The notes under the pieces are model-generated. The model did not search any database. It worked only from the letters and a program-made list of their open reading frames with translations, and had not been told where the DNA came from. DNA of 64,000 nucleotides from Turneriella sp. (GTDB lineage Bacteria > Spirochaetota > Leptospiria > Turneriellales > Turneriellaceae), in contig JABARV010000010.1 of the NCBI GenBank assembly GCA_019186965.1, positions 248,001-312,000 of the forward strand. The letters are read 5' to 3'. Every line of letters starts with the position of its first letter. The first letter of the stretch is position 1. Position numbers and translations under genes: made by a program. Of this stretch, positions 11,282-19,908 are shown piece after piece.

Positions 11282-11596
11282 ATGCGAGTCACTATTTTGC
11301 TTTTTATAGCGGCCATTACAGCTACGGCTCTTTCCGCAAACCCCATAGCTTCAAATTGCACTTTCAAGGGACACAAACTCTACGGCAAAATTAAAATTGT
11401 AGAATCGTTTCCCGACATTAAAGTAAAAATTGTCGACTCGTTCCCCGACATCAAGGTAAAGCAGGTTTCGAGTTTCGCTGACAGTTGTGGTAAATGGCAA
11501 TTTGTCGAGTCATTCCCTGATATAAAAGTTCAATTTGTCGAATCTTTTCCCGATATAAAAATAAAATACGTTGAGTCGTTCCCGGGGATTAACTAA
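11282..11596 (+). CDS. Small secreted repeat protein, probable 7(1) septoil-knot family
   Basis: 104 aa. A signal peptide (residues 1-19, ending ALSANP) precedes tandem 11-residue repeats of the type KVKIVESFPDI: five near-exact copies plus a diverged one interrupted by SCGKW. Cys is present near the start of the mature part (SNCTFKG) and at DSCGKW, suggesting a disulfide. Short bacterial proteins with this VDSFPD-type repeat are, as I recall, annotated as 7(1) septoil-knot proteins, among the most complex knotted folds known; the function is not established. The upstream purine-rich AAAAAGAAGT serves as ribosome site. It stands alone after the cyclase. Confidence 0.7.
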   Translation: MRVTILLFIAAITATALSANPIASNCTFKGHKLYGKIKIVESFPDIKVKIVDSFPDIKVKQVSSFADSCGKWQFVESFPDIKVQFVESFPDIKIKYVESFPGIN

Positions 11597-11634
11597 CCAA
11601 AATACCACCAATATGCTTAGTGTATAATTCAGCC

Positions 11635-12594
11635 TTAAAGCACGCTTACGAGCGATAAAGAAACGGTTGTTGCGCCTTCGTAAAAGACAGTTCCATTAAG
11701 AGGTCCCATTGCCATTTGTGCGCTCAAAGGAAATTTTCTATCGACACCGATATTTAGCACCGTCGACTCGCCAACATAGAAGCCAAAATCTCCGCGAAGG
11801 TATGTTTGTGCCTGCCGTAGAATGGGATTATCTTGGCTTGTCGAATCTACTAACTTGAGCATGCCAAAAGCTGGCCTTAAGTAGAGGTCTTCAAAATCAA
11901 ATTGGAATATCAATTCTCCTGCGACGGCATCGGAACGGCGGTACTCCACCCCTTTAGAACTTGTCGAGGGTGCATGGGCGCCGTAAGCTGCCAACACACA
12001 CGTAAAGTCACCTGAATTCCATCCTGCTCCCACTATGCCAATATACGCATCTTGCGGCGAAGTAACCGCAGAGCCGTTTTTAATCCCGGGTTGAAAACGT
12101 CCTTCAACATTGAGGTACCACTCGTCGCTCCGCGTTCCTAAAATGCGGCCAGCAACACCAACCGTCGTTCGTTCGAAACCACTTTTTTCGGAAGAGGTAT
12201 CTGCGGGTAATCCAAACCCTCCTCGGTTGGTGGTTGATTCTTGCAGACTGAGTAGGTATTTTCCGCTTGTGGCAAGAGAAATGCGGTCTGTTATACCGTA
12301 CTTGAGAGTTAGCTCCGTAAAATATTGGTCTTTAGGGCTACGTATTTCCGCATCTGGCCATGACGCCAGTCCGACCATTTGTGTCGGTAAATGGATGTAC
12401 GACAAACTATATTCGTACAACCATTCGCTTTTTATAAGGAACTCGCCTGCGTAAGGTGAATAGGCGACATTTGCAACTTCCAAAGGAAAGTTGCCGTCGT
12501 CATCTGCGGATAAGCGGCTTATGGAAAAAAACGCCCATAGAAGAAGATACCACGGATGTTGACGGGCACAAATTATCCTGCGAGCCTTCTCCAT
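11635..12594 (-). CDS. Predicted outer-membrane beta-barrel protein
   Basis: 319 aa. A hydrophobic signal segment (about residues 13-30, ending SRLSADD) is followed by alternating hydrophobic/polar strands with many Tyr, Gly and Ser, for example LTLKYGITDRISLATSGKYLLSL and GVAGRILGT, typical of a barrel of the transporter/porin type. No specific family is recognised. The start ATG lies 2 bp after the stop of the large lipoprotein gene upstream, so the two are probably one operon and may work together at the cell surface. Confidence 0.6.
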   Translation of the reverse strand: MEKARRIICARQHPWYLLLWAFFSISRLSADDDGNFPLEVANVAYSPYAGEFLIKSEWLYEYSLSYIHLPTQMVGLASWPDAEIRSPKDQYFTELTLKYGITDRISLATSGKYLLSLQESTTNRGGFGLPADTSSEKSGFERTTVGVAGRILGTRSDEWYLNVEGRFQPGIKNGSAVTSPQDAYIGIVGAGWNSGDFTCVLAAYGAHAPSTSSKGVEYRRSDAVAGELIFQFDFEDLYLRPAFGMLKLVDSTSQDNPILRQAQTYLRGDFGFYVGESTVLNIGVDRKFPLSAQMAMGPLNGTVFYEGATTVSLSLVSVL

Positions 12595-12596
12595 GG

Positions 12597-15233
12597 CTAA
12601 AGCTCTGGCCCAAAAGTAAGATACGTGTCATCCATCGATTTGTATTCTGCTGCAATCCATGGGGAGGAGCGTACAGTGTTGCTAATGCGTACCTCGTCGA
12701 TATTTCCCCCCCAGTACTGTCCTTGGCAATGGTTCCATCCAATATTGAAAGTAGTTTCTAAAGTAGCAAAATTTGTATAGGTGCCGCCACTGGTTACATC
12801 GACCCCGTTAAGATAGACGTTGTAAGTTCCAGAGTTCCACGTGAGCACGACAAAATTCCAAGCATTCATAACCATTGTACCTGTAGTCGTTGTAGTATGG
12901 GGAAGTTCACCCATACTCACATTAAGCGCTGAAGAAGGAGGATTGTTGTTGCGCATTAAAAGGTTGATTCGATCGTTGTTAAGGCAGCTATTCGATTTAT
13001 GCTCGAAAATATATCCTTGGGTACCTGCTGCAAGCGCAGTAGTTGGATAAGCCCATGCGTATACTGTCCCCTGTGTTGGACTCATTCCAGAAGTTGGTGT
13101 CGTAATATAATTTGTGCTTCCGTCAAAACCTTTTCCGCCAGCCATTTTACCGCTGGAGTCTGTCGAACCCATATTTACACCATTATTGGCATTGGTGGAA
13201 GAATCGGTGAAGCTGCCGGCAGCTAAATGCAAGACTGTTTTAAAGTTGGTGTCCCAAACCGCAGCCGCATTCTGGCCATCCAAGGCAGTTGGATTGCCGT
13301 AGTACATCCAAATGTAATCTGTGTTTGAAGAGGCGTCTATCTGCGGAACTTTTACCCAAACGTATGAGCTACCCGCCTCATTCCACAATTCAACTTCGTG
13401 CGGCAACAATGTAATTCCATCGGCGTCGTAGAAGCGGATATCTTCGCCAGAGTTTTGTGTGTTTCCGTACGTAATACGCGTACCATCGACACGTACCATC
13501 AGTGGAAAATTTACTAAATTTTGTGCCTGCGCAGAATTATCAATAGTAAGTTTTTTGTGTTTTGTCCATCCGCCGACATAATTAACCGTTGCTCCGGAAA
13601 GATTGTTTCCAGCGCTATCTTGGATTCCGGAGAGGGTAATAACTAATGAACCATCTGCTGGGCTACCGGAGAAAACCAACTGGTAACAATTGGTGCCACA
13701 ACCTCCGCCGTTTTGTGTTACCGCAGTAGGGTTTGTCGACCAAGACCCTTTTCCTGGGCCGCTTGCAGTATAGCTTGTCGTGAGCGATGCCGCTGCATTC
13801 ACTGTTTCGCTAAATGTAACTTCAAACATATTAAAGACGGTACCAACAGCGCTATTTTGCGTAGGGTTTGGGGTTAAGCTTGGTGCAGTTGAATCGTAGG
13901 TACGCGAAAGTTGTGTTGCGCTTGTATTGGTATTACCTGCGCTATCGGATGCAACCCCTGCTGCAATGTCAATGGTGACAGTGCCCTGCGCAGAAGGGGT
14001 GGCATCTACGGTATAGGTTGTGCCGCTACCGGAAAAATTACTAAGCGTCGCATTGCCTACAGTAATATCACCCACAGTAAAGCCCGTCACAGTCTTACTG
14101 AATGTTATCGTTATTGGGATGGGTGAAGTATTTGTATTTGTAGGGGCTGCCGAGGTTATAGTGACCGTCGGTTGTACATTGTCGTAGCTACGGCTTAGCT
14201 GTGCCGCCGCAGTGTTATTGTTACCAGCTGCATCTTGAGCGACACCGCTTACAACATCAATCGTCACTGTTGCTACTCCTGCGGGGGTAATATCTGCAGT
14301 ATAAACCTGCGCGGATGTAATTTGAAAATTTCCTACACTTCCATTGCCGACAGTGATATCGGCTACAGTAAAACCAGTAACGTTTTCACTAAAGGTAAAT
14401 GTTACAGTAAACGGTGAGATATTAGTTGGGTTTGAAACAGCTGTCGAAATAGCCACCGTGGGTAAAGTTGTGTCTGCGGTGTACGTAAGGGGACCTCCGG
14501 CAAGTGGCAACCCCGTTGTCGAATCGGTTACATTGTTGATAGCGATACTAATGGCGCCGTTACCCACAACTCCCGTAAGGTTGATAGTGTAGGGACCTGC
14601 GCCGCTTCCCGTTACAGAAGAAACTGCAAGCGTGCCTCCCGCGGCGTTAGTAATTACGTAGTTACCGCTTGTCGCTGCGCCGTTGACGCTCGTAGAAAAA
14701 TTGAGAGTAATACTAGTAAGGCTGTTTATCGTTGTGGCAGCTATCGGAGATGCCGTGAATGTTGGATTGGCGATATTGCCCGTAAACGAAATCGAGCTTG
14801 GAACCGGAGGATTGCCGTCTGAATCTTTTATTCCGGCGAGCGAAATGGTAATAGTGCCGTTAGAAACAGTGCCAGCGATTTGAAGCCTGTAAGTAAATCC
14901 AGAAAGTAACGAAGCATTCGCGATAGATAGACTCGCTGCACCTACACCAGATAAAGTGTAATTTCCCAAAATAGCTGCGCCTGTTACTGGTTTAGAAAAA
15001 GTAATATCAACTTGCGTTAGGGTGCCAACCGTCGAGCCATTAGCAGGAACTGACGTTAAAGTGACGCCGGATTCAAGTTTGTCGTTTAGAAATTTTGTCA
15101 TTGCGGAATCACACCGTGTAATTAAGAAAATTATGAACGGCAAAACGAGAAAAAATAGCGCTTTGGAGTGTGCATATATACTTTTTTCACGACAGGTTGC
15201 ATAAATTTTCTTTTTTAAATAGTTGACGTACAA
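12597..15233 (-). CDS. Large lipoprotein-like surface protein: Ig-like repeats, DUF2341, LamG
   Basis: 878 aa. The start used is TTG at 15233; no in-frame ATG precedes the hydrophobic segment LFFLVLPFIIFLITRC. The Cys near residue 41 could be lipidated, but Arg at -1 is unusual even for spirochaetal lipoboxes. There follow Ig-like repeats: two of the type SxPANGSTV..ITFSKPVTGA, then two nearly identical ones with FTVTFTFSENVTGFTVADITVGN, then one similar to the first type. A DUF2341 domain starts at WTKHKKLTIDN with GEDIRFYD, and a LamG/concanavalin-like domain ends the protein. This is an adhesin- or glycan-binding-like layout; the ligand is unknown. Confidence 0.75.
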   Translation of the reverse strand: MYVNYLKKKIYATCREKSIYAHSKALFFLVLPFIIFLITRCDSAMTKFLNDKLESGVTLTSVPANGSTVGTLTQVDITFSKPVTGAAILGNYTLSGVGAASLSIANASLLSGFTYRLQIAGTVSNGTITISLAGIKDSDGNPPVPSSISFTGNIANPTFTASPIAATTINSLTSITLNFSTSVNGAATSGNYVITNAAGGTLAVSSVTGSGAGPYTINLTGVVGNGAISIAINNVTDSTTGLPLAGGPLTYTADTTLPTVAISTAVSNPTNISPFTVTFTFSENVTGFTVADITVGNGSVGNFQITSAQVYTADITPAGVATVTIDVVSGVAQDAAGNNNTAAAQLSRSYDNVQPTVTITSAAPTNTNTSPIPITITFSKTVTGFTVGDITVGNATLSNFSGSGTTYTVDATPSAQGTVTIDIAAGVASDSAGNTNTSATQLSRTYDSTAPSLTPNPTQNSAVGTVFNMFEVTFSETVNAAASLTTSYTASGPGKGSWSTNPTAVTQNGGGCGTNCYQLVFSGSPADGSLVITLSGIQDSAGNNLSGATVNYVGGWTKHKKLTIDNSAQAQNLVNFPLMVRVDGTRITYGNTQNSGEDIRFYDADGITLLPHEVELWNEAGSSYVWVKVPQIDASSNTDYIWMYYGNPTALDGQNAAAVWDTNFKTVLHLAAGSFTDSSTNANNGVNMGSTDSSGKMAGGKGFDGSTNYITTPTSGMSPTQGTVYAWAYPTTALAAGTQGYIFEHKSNSCLNNDRINLLMRNNNPPSSALNVSMGELPHTTTTTGTMVMNAWNFVVLTWNSGTYNVYLNGVDVTSGGTYTNFATLETTFNIGWNHCQGQYWGGNIDEVRISNTVRSSPWIAAEYKSMDDTYLTFGPEL

Positions 15234-15357
15234 ACTTGCATTCTTACAACCTTTTTATCCACTCTTGGATGGGTAGGAGAATCCAAAGCGATGCAAAGCG
15301 TGCACGTCAAAAGATGGAATACCATTCACCCAACAGTGGCATACTATCCGAATTCTA

Positions 15358-15864
15358 TTGGTGAGAGAGTCTTCGCTTTGTCAAACATATCACAAAAAAA
15401 TTTATGCACAAACCTCAGAGTCTATGAGGCAATCCAGAAGATGCACGAATATGAAACAGCAAGCACCCGATAACGCAGTTACTGTTACAGCGCAGAGCGG
15501 ATTAAAAAAGTCCTCAATTGTGCTGCGCCTTTCATTTCTTTATATCGTACTCATGTTAGTTAATATGTCTATTTTCTGGTTTGCTTCAAGGTCAAACCAA
15601 ATGCGTCTAATTGCAGAAAAAGCGACGATGGCTGCACAGTCGATTTCATTTGAAGTTTCTCGACGCTTACAACCGCTGCTCGATAAAACTATTAGCAAAA
15701 ATAAAGATCCTATTAAAGCATTTGTTCATAACAAAAAGGCTTTCGTGCAAAGTTTACAACTTTCAGCAGCAGATGGAAAGCTGATTCTTCCATCGTTACG
15801 CGTGTTCTCAACAGATATGCAAATGCTTCTTACCTATCCAGAAGATAAGATAGCTTGTAGTTAG
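15358..15864 (+). pseudogene. N-terminal part of a split SpoIIE-type phosphatase (frameshift)
   Basis: This frame encodes one transmembrane helix (VLRLSFLYIVLMLVNMSIFWFA) and the first half of an extracytoplasmic sensor domain, then stops at 15864. From 15854 the +1 frame continues the same domain (LVVSPDDLQ...) into the HAMP and phosphatase domains with no further stop, so one extra base near 15853 splits the gene. The true start is unclear: ATG codons at 15424 and 15451 are both in frame and more natural than the first one. Either a recent mutation or a sequencing/assembly error; both halves look otherwise intact. Confidence 0.65.
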
Positions 15865-16003
15865 TCCTGACGATTTACAACATGCTTTCAAGGCGATACA
15901 ACTTAAAGACCTCAAAAATGAAATTTTTTATGGTGTACCTGATATTCTGCGCTATCGTATCGAAATTTATTTACCATTAAGTTCAACTGGCGTAAACGAT
16001 TTA

Positions 16004-17590
16004 GTGTTATCAAGTACGATACCACTTGAATCAATCCAACAGGAGTTAAAAAGTTTACTCCGCTTGGGACTCGTGATGATAGCGCTCTTACTACTCGTGC
16101 AAGCAGGAGTTGGCTGGATTATTTATAAAACACTGATAAAGCCCATACGCAATGTCAGCATGGCTGCGGGAGAATTGAGTCGAGGCGAGTTTACGCAAAT
16201 TTCGTATAAAACAAGACGAGATGATGAAATACGAACACTTGTTGATTCGTTTAATCACATGTCTTCGGAACTCCAATTTAAAGAAAACACGATACGCCAA
16301 AATCTTGCCAGTATTAAGAAAAAAAATGATATTGCGCAATTTGAACTTAATATTGCGCAAAAAATTCAAGCATCGATTATGCCAGCGGAAAAACAAGTTG
16401 GCCATATCGATTGGTCAATTATTTACGAGCCGCTCTATACTGTTTCAGGCGACTATTATGATATTTTACGCCTAAGCGACGGTTCAGTTGCTATTTTTAT
16501 TGGAGATGCATCAGGGCACGGAGTTCCAGCTGCGTTTCTAACAATTATGGCGAAAATTTATTTTTCTTCGCTTGTTGAAAAAATTTCTGATCCAGCAGAG
16601 CTATTAGAGCAAATTAGTGTGCTCATGGCAGCGTATTTAGAGATGGAAGGCTTGTACATGACGGGTTTTTATCTGCGTATTTACCCTGATAACCGAGCAG
16701 AATATTGTAACTGTATTCATCCGGCTCCGCTTATTTTACGAAAAAAAACAGGCACACTCGAGCTGTTACCTTCTTCAGGGTTTTATATCGGAATTCTGGC
16801 GGATGACGGGCGCAAAAACGAAACACGTGCAATACACCTCGAACCTGGCGACTTGATTATTCTTTACTCCGATGGAATAACTGAGGCAAAAAATGCAGCA
16901 AAAAAAATGTTTGGTCTTGAACGCTTAAAAACACTTGTGATACAAAACAGTGAAAAAACTTCAAGTGAATTAAAAAAAATATTGCGAAATGAATTATCCA
17001 CTTTTTGCGATGGCGTTGCTCTGAACGACGATTTAACAATATTTATTGCAGAAGTAGGAATGCCTGTAGTAGAAGAACTTCTTGAACAATCCAAGGTTAT
17101 TCCCAAGAAACAAAAAGACGAAGATACATCTATAATCGACGATGCGCTAAAACTCTTTCAAGAGAAACACTACGCACAAGCTGTTGATAGCTTTCGTAAA
17201 GTTACTAATGATTCAGAAATTGCTGCACCGGTCTTTCTACTTATGGCTGAAAGCTATTTTTCGTTGAAGCATTACGACGAAGCGCTTACAGCCTATAAGC
17301 AGTACTCCATGCGCAGTGACATTCCAGAATTTCGCACTCTTTTTCGTATGACTTCGTGTTTAGCGCATCTTGGGAAATTTGCCGAAGCAGAAGAAATGGC
17401 GCGAAAGTCGGTAGATGCATGGCCTCTCGAAAGCGATGCACGGGCACAATTGGCGCTTATGTTAGTAAAACAGGGAAAAACAGAAGAAGCTGCAAGATAC
17501 ATTAGTGATGCACTACGCCAGAATCCAAATTCTTTTCGCTACCAAAAAATTCAAGATTTGCTTGAGAATTCAACGCTTAAAGAAGGATAG
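16004..17590 (+). CDS. SpoIIE/RsbU-type PP2C phosphatase with HAMP and TPR domains (C-terminal part)
   Basis: The frame is open back to 15854 and continues the sensor domain begun at 15358-15864. In order: end of sensor, transmembrane helix (VMIALLLLVQAGVGWIIY), HAMP (TLIKPIRNVSMAAGELSRG), a short coiled coil, the SpoIIE phosphatase domain (SGDYYDILRLSDGSVAIFIGDASGHGVPAA with metal-binding Asp residues, later YSDGITEAKN) and C-terminal TPR repeats from about residue 375. Such proteins dephosphorylate anti-anti-sigma factors in partner-switch control. No STAS or anti-sigma gene is adjacent. The TPR gene starts directly at 17591. Confidence 0.85.
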   Translation: MLSSTIPLESIQQELKSLLRLGLVMIALLLLVQAGVGWIIYKTLIKPIRNVSMAAGELSRGEFTQISYKTRRDDEIRTLVDSFNHMSSELQFKENTIRQNLASIKKKNDIAQFELNIAQKIQASIMPAEKQVGHIDWSIIYEPLYTVSGDYYDILRLSDGSVAIFIGDASGHGVPAAFLTIMAKIYFSSLVEKISDPAELLEQISVLMAAYLEMEGLYMTGFYLRIYPDNRAEYCNCIHPAPLILRKKTGTLELLPSSGFYIGILADDGRKNETRAIHLEPGDLIILYSDGITEAKNAAKKMFGLERLKTLVIQNSEKTSSELKKILRNELSTFCDGVALNDDLTIFIAEVGMPVVEELLEQSKVIPKKQKDEDTSIIDDALKLFQEKHYAQAVDSFRKVTNDSEIAAPVFLLMAESYFSLKHYDEALTAYKQYSMRSDIPEFRTLFRMTSCLAHLGKFAEAEEMARKSVDAWPLESDARAQLALMLVKQGKTEEAARYISDALRQNPNSFRYQKIQDLLENSTLKEG

Positions 17591-19120
17591 ATGACCGAAC
17601 TCTCGACTGGGATGCTCGTACGAAAGTATGCGGTGCGTGCAGCGCTACTTGGCGGTATGTGTGTACTCGCGGTTTATTTCATGAACTTAATTTTTGATAT
17701 TCGCATTCGTGAGTTGCGCAGTTCTCTCAAGAGTTTAAATAATAATCAAACTTCGTTTCGTACTTTGGCTTTGATTTCACGCTACCAACTTATTCGTGAT
17801 CGAATGGGCAAAAGCGATGAAGCAAACCAATTTCGTAACGAAGGTAAAACAATGTTGGCGCTCAACCAAACAACTGCGCTCGACGAAGGTGATAGAGCGA
17901 CACGTATAGACCGGCTTGGTATTGGTCTTATTAACGCGCTTAACTGGCTAACAGGCGTTGAGTCGCTAAAAAATTACCAGGGTAGTCCCGACCAGAGAAT
18001 GCTTGAACTTGCATATCTCTACGAATTGAGGCGTGATTATGTACGCGCGATTGATACTTATAATGCGGCGCTGCGGATGCTACCCGAAGAAAATCAGCAA
18101 GCAATACAATATGCTTATTTACATAGAGGATTTTGCCTTTCACTTATTGATAAAAAAAATGAAGCCCTCGCAGATTATTCCATCGTTATTGCAACAAACC
18201 AAACGGGGGAATTTCGTTATACTGCGGAGATACTCTCCGCTTTGTTGCGTGATTTGCTTCAAAAAACTGAAAAAATCGATCAAATGAACGACTCTGAAGG
18301 TAAAGCAGAAGCATACTACAAGCTTGCTGCTTACCCTAAAGCGGTAGTGGTTTATGAACGTCTACAAAAAAAGGGAAAACTTTCCGCGCGAGGTACATAT
18401 TTTTCAGGGCGTGCGCATGAAGAACTTGGCCAAACAGACAAGGCTGCTGAAAAATTTCGCTCGCTTGTTGCAACCGCTCCGACAGATGCATGGACAAAAC
18501 GTGCTAATCGGCGTATATATGCTCTTGGCGCTTTTTATGGCGGAGATAAAAAGTTTCGCGAAGAATCGCAGAAGAATGCTACTACTGTTGTTAAAGATAC
18601 AGAGCTTTTGAAAACAGCAGAAAAATTTGAGTCGGTTATTCAAAAAAATGAAGAAACAGTCCTTGCACGCCAAGAAGAATTTCATGAAACAGAAGCAATT
18701 GTCCAAAAAGAAAAGCAAGAAAACGTAGATAAGCCTGTCGTTGTCGAAAAAACTGTTGTGCCGACAAAAACTACACCGGCTCAAGTTCCGATAAAAAAAA
18801 TAGCTAAAGCACCGCCTATCCTAAAGCCACCGTCACAAAAAGATGTTATACTAAAACAGCAATTACCCGAAACACCTGAAGAAAAACTGAAAAGCGCGTT
18901 ACGCAAAGATAACCTTACTCGCGTCGAGAAAAAAGAAATTCTCATGACATTCAAGGAAATTGAACAGATTACACTCCTCGACGATAATAAAATCTGGGGT
19001 ATTTTAATCGGCGAAGACAAGGAAAGGTTATCGTTCTTCACGGTAATGGGGAAAATTAAAATCGCTAAAAGTCGTATCAAAAGTCGAGAGAAAGTTGGGC
19101 GTGATGAGGCTTTTCATTGA
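17591..19120 (+). CDS. Membrane-anchored TPR protein
   Basis: 509 aa. One N-terminal helix (AALLGGMCVLAVYFMNLIF), then TPR-like helix pairs across about residues 60-310 (e.g. YELRRDYVRAIDTYNAALRML and AYLHRGFCLSLIDKKNEALADY), then a Lys/Glu/Pro-rich low-complexity linker, and a C-terminal segment ending IKSREKVGRDEAFH. No enzyme motif. It begins at the base after the phosphatase stop and its stop overlaps the next start, so the three genes probably form one operon with a scaffold or signalling role. Confidence 0.7.
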   Translation: MTELSTGMLVRKYAVRAALLGGMCVLAVYFMNLIFDIRIRELRSSLKSLNNNQTSFRTLALISRYQLIRDRMGKSDEANQFRNEGKTMLALNQTTALDEGDRATRIDRLGIGLINALNWLTGVESLKNYQGSPDQRMLELAYLYELRRDYVRAIDTYNAALRMLPEENQQAIQYAYLHRGFCLSLIDKKNEALADYSIVIATNQTGEFRYTAEILSALLRDLLQKTEKIDQMNDSEGKAEAYYKLAAYPKAVVVYERLQKKGKLSARGTYFSGRAHEELGQTDKAAEKFRSLVATAPTDAWTKRANRRIYALGAFYGGDKKFREESQKNATTVVKDTELLKTAEKFESVIQKNEETVLARQEEFHETEAIVQKEKQENVDKPVVVEKTVVPTKTTPAQVPIKKIAKAPPILKPPSQKDVILKQQLPETPEEKLKSALRKDNLTRVEKKEILMTFKEIEQITLLDDNKIWGILIGEDKERLSFFTVMGKIKIAKSRIKSREKVGRDEAFH

Positions 19121-19863
19121 AACGGTTTTTTTGGCTATTTCTTTTTGTAACACCGTTCTTTGGCGCTCAAACAAAACTTGAAACTGGCGTTCAGTATAAT
19201 TTTATTGCTAAAGATGGGCAAAATCTTTATAATGCTACCCTTGTCAGAGAAACACCAAAAGCGTATATTGTAAAACTGGATAGTATTGGAGAAGAAGAAA
19301 TTGTTGTAGAAAAAAATATTTTAGTAGAGTTACCAAAAAAATCGCTAAAGGTGTCTAGTTTACTGCAGGAGAAAAATCTACCGCGACGCTCTTGGCAAAT
19401 TGATTTCACAGGCACACTATTAGCTCCGAGTGGAAACCTTACTCAGTATGCTGATATCTTTCCAGGATTTGCCTTGCGCCTTGGACGCTATTTATCACGC
19501 CTTCCATATTTACAATTAAATTCACTTTGGAGCCAAGTACAATACGTGCCAATTGTTCGCAGCCCCCGTCGCATTGATCTTGGATTACTGGCATTAGGGG
19601 TGGCATGGGTTTTAAACATTAACCGTTCCGGTACTTTAGATTTTTTTATACAGATAGCGCCGCTTCTTTCGGTTACTCACTATAATTCATTTACTTACCA
19701 GCAAACAAGCACGGGAACTGGAGCAACTGCTGCGATTGGAATTAATTGGCGATTACCCCACAACTTATTTTTTACAATGAACGTTGGTTCAAACTATTTG
19801 TACGATCAAGAGACGGTTATACTAATCCACGGTGTTTCTTTGGGTTTCGGAATATCCTGGTAA
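19117..19863 (+). CDS. Predicted outer-membrane protein of unknown family
   Basis: 248 aa, starting with TTG that overlaps the upstream stop (TTGA). A signal peptide (KRFFWLFLFVTPFFGAQT) is followed by a small beta domain (YNFIAKDGQNLYNATLVRETPKAYIVKL) that resembles an SH3-like strand set, and a region of amphipathic strands ending with the aromatic residue Trp (GFGISW), the usual C-terminal signal for barrel insertion. No known family is recognised. The tail of the TPR protein upstream also has a short strand region (IWGILIGEDKERLSFFTVMGKIKI) of similar type. Confidence 0.6.
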   Translation: MKRFFWLFLFVTPFFGAQTKLETGVQYNFIAKDGQNLYNATLVRETPKAYIVKLDSIGEEEIVVEKNILVELPKKSLKVSSLLQEKNLPRRSWQIDFTGTLLAPSGNLTQYADIFPGFALRLGRYLSRLPYLQLNSLWSQVQYVPIVRSPRRIDLGLLALGVAWVLNINRSGTLDFFIQIAPLLSVTHYNSFTYQQTSTGTGATAAIGINWRLPHNLFFTMNVGSNYLYDQETVILIHGVSLGFGISW

Positions 19864-19908
19864 ACCTGTGGATAGTTTTACAACGGTAGGTTGTAAATGC
19901 AGCGAGTT

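Noticed and set aside
15845-15865. Programmed +1 frameshift in the phosphatase gene
   Set aside because: No slippery sequence or stop-codon context known for such recoding is visible; a mutation or sequencing error is simpler.
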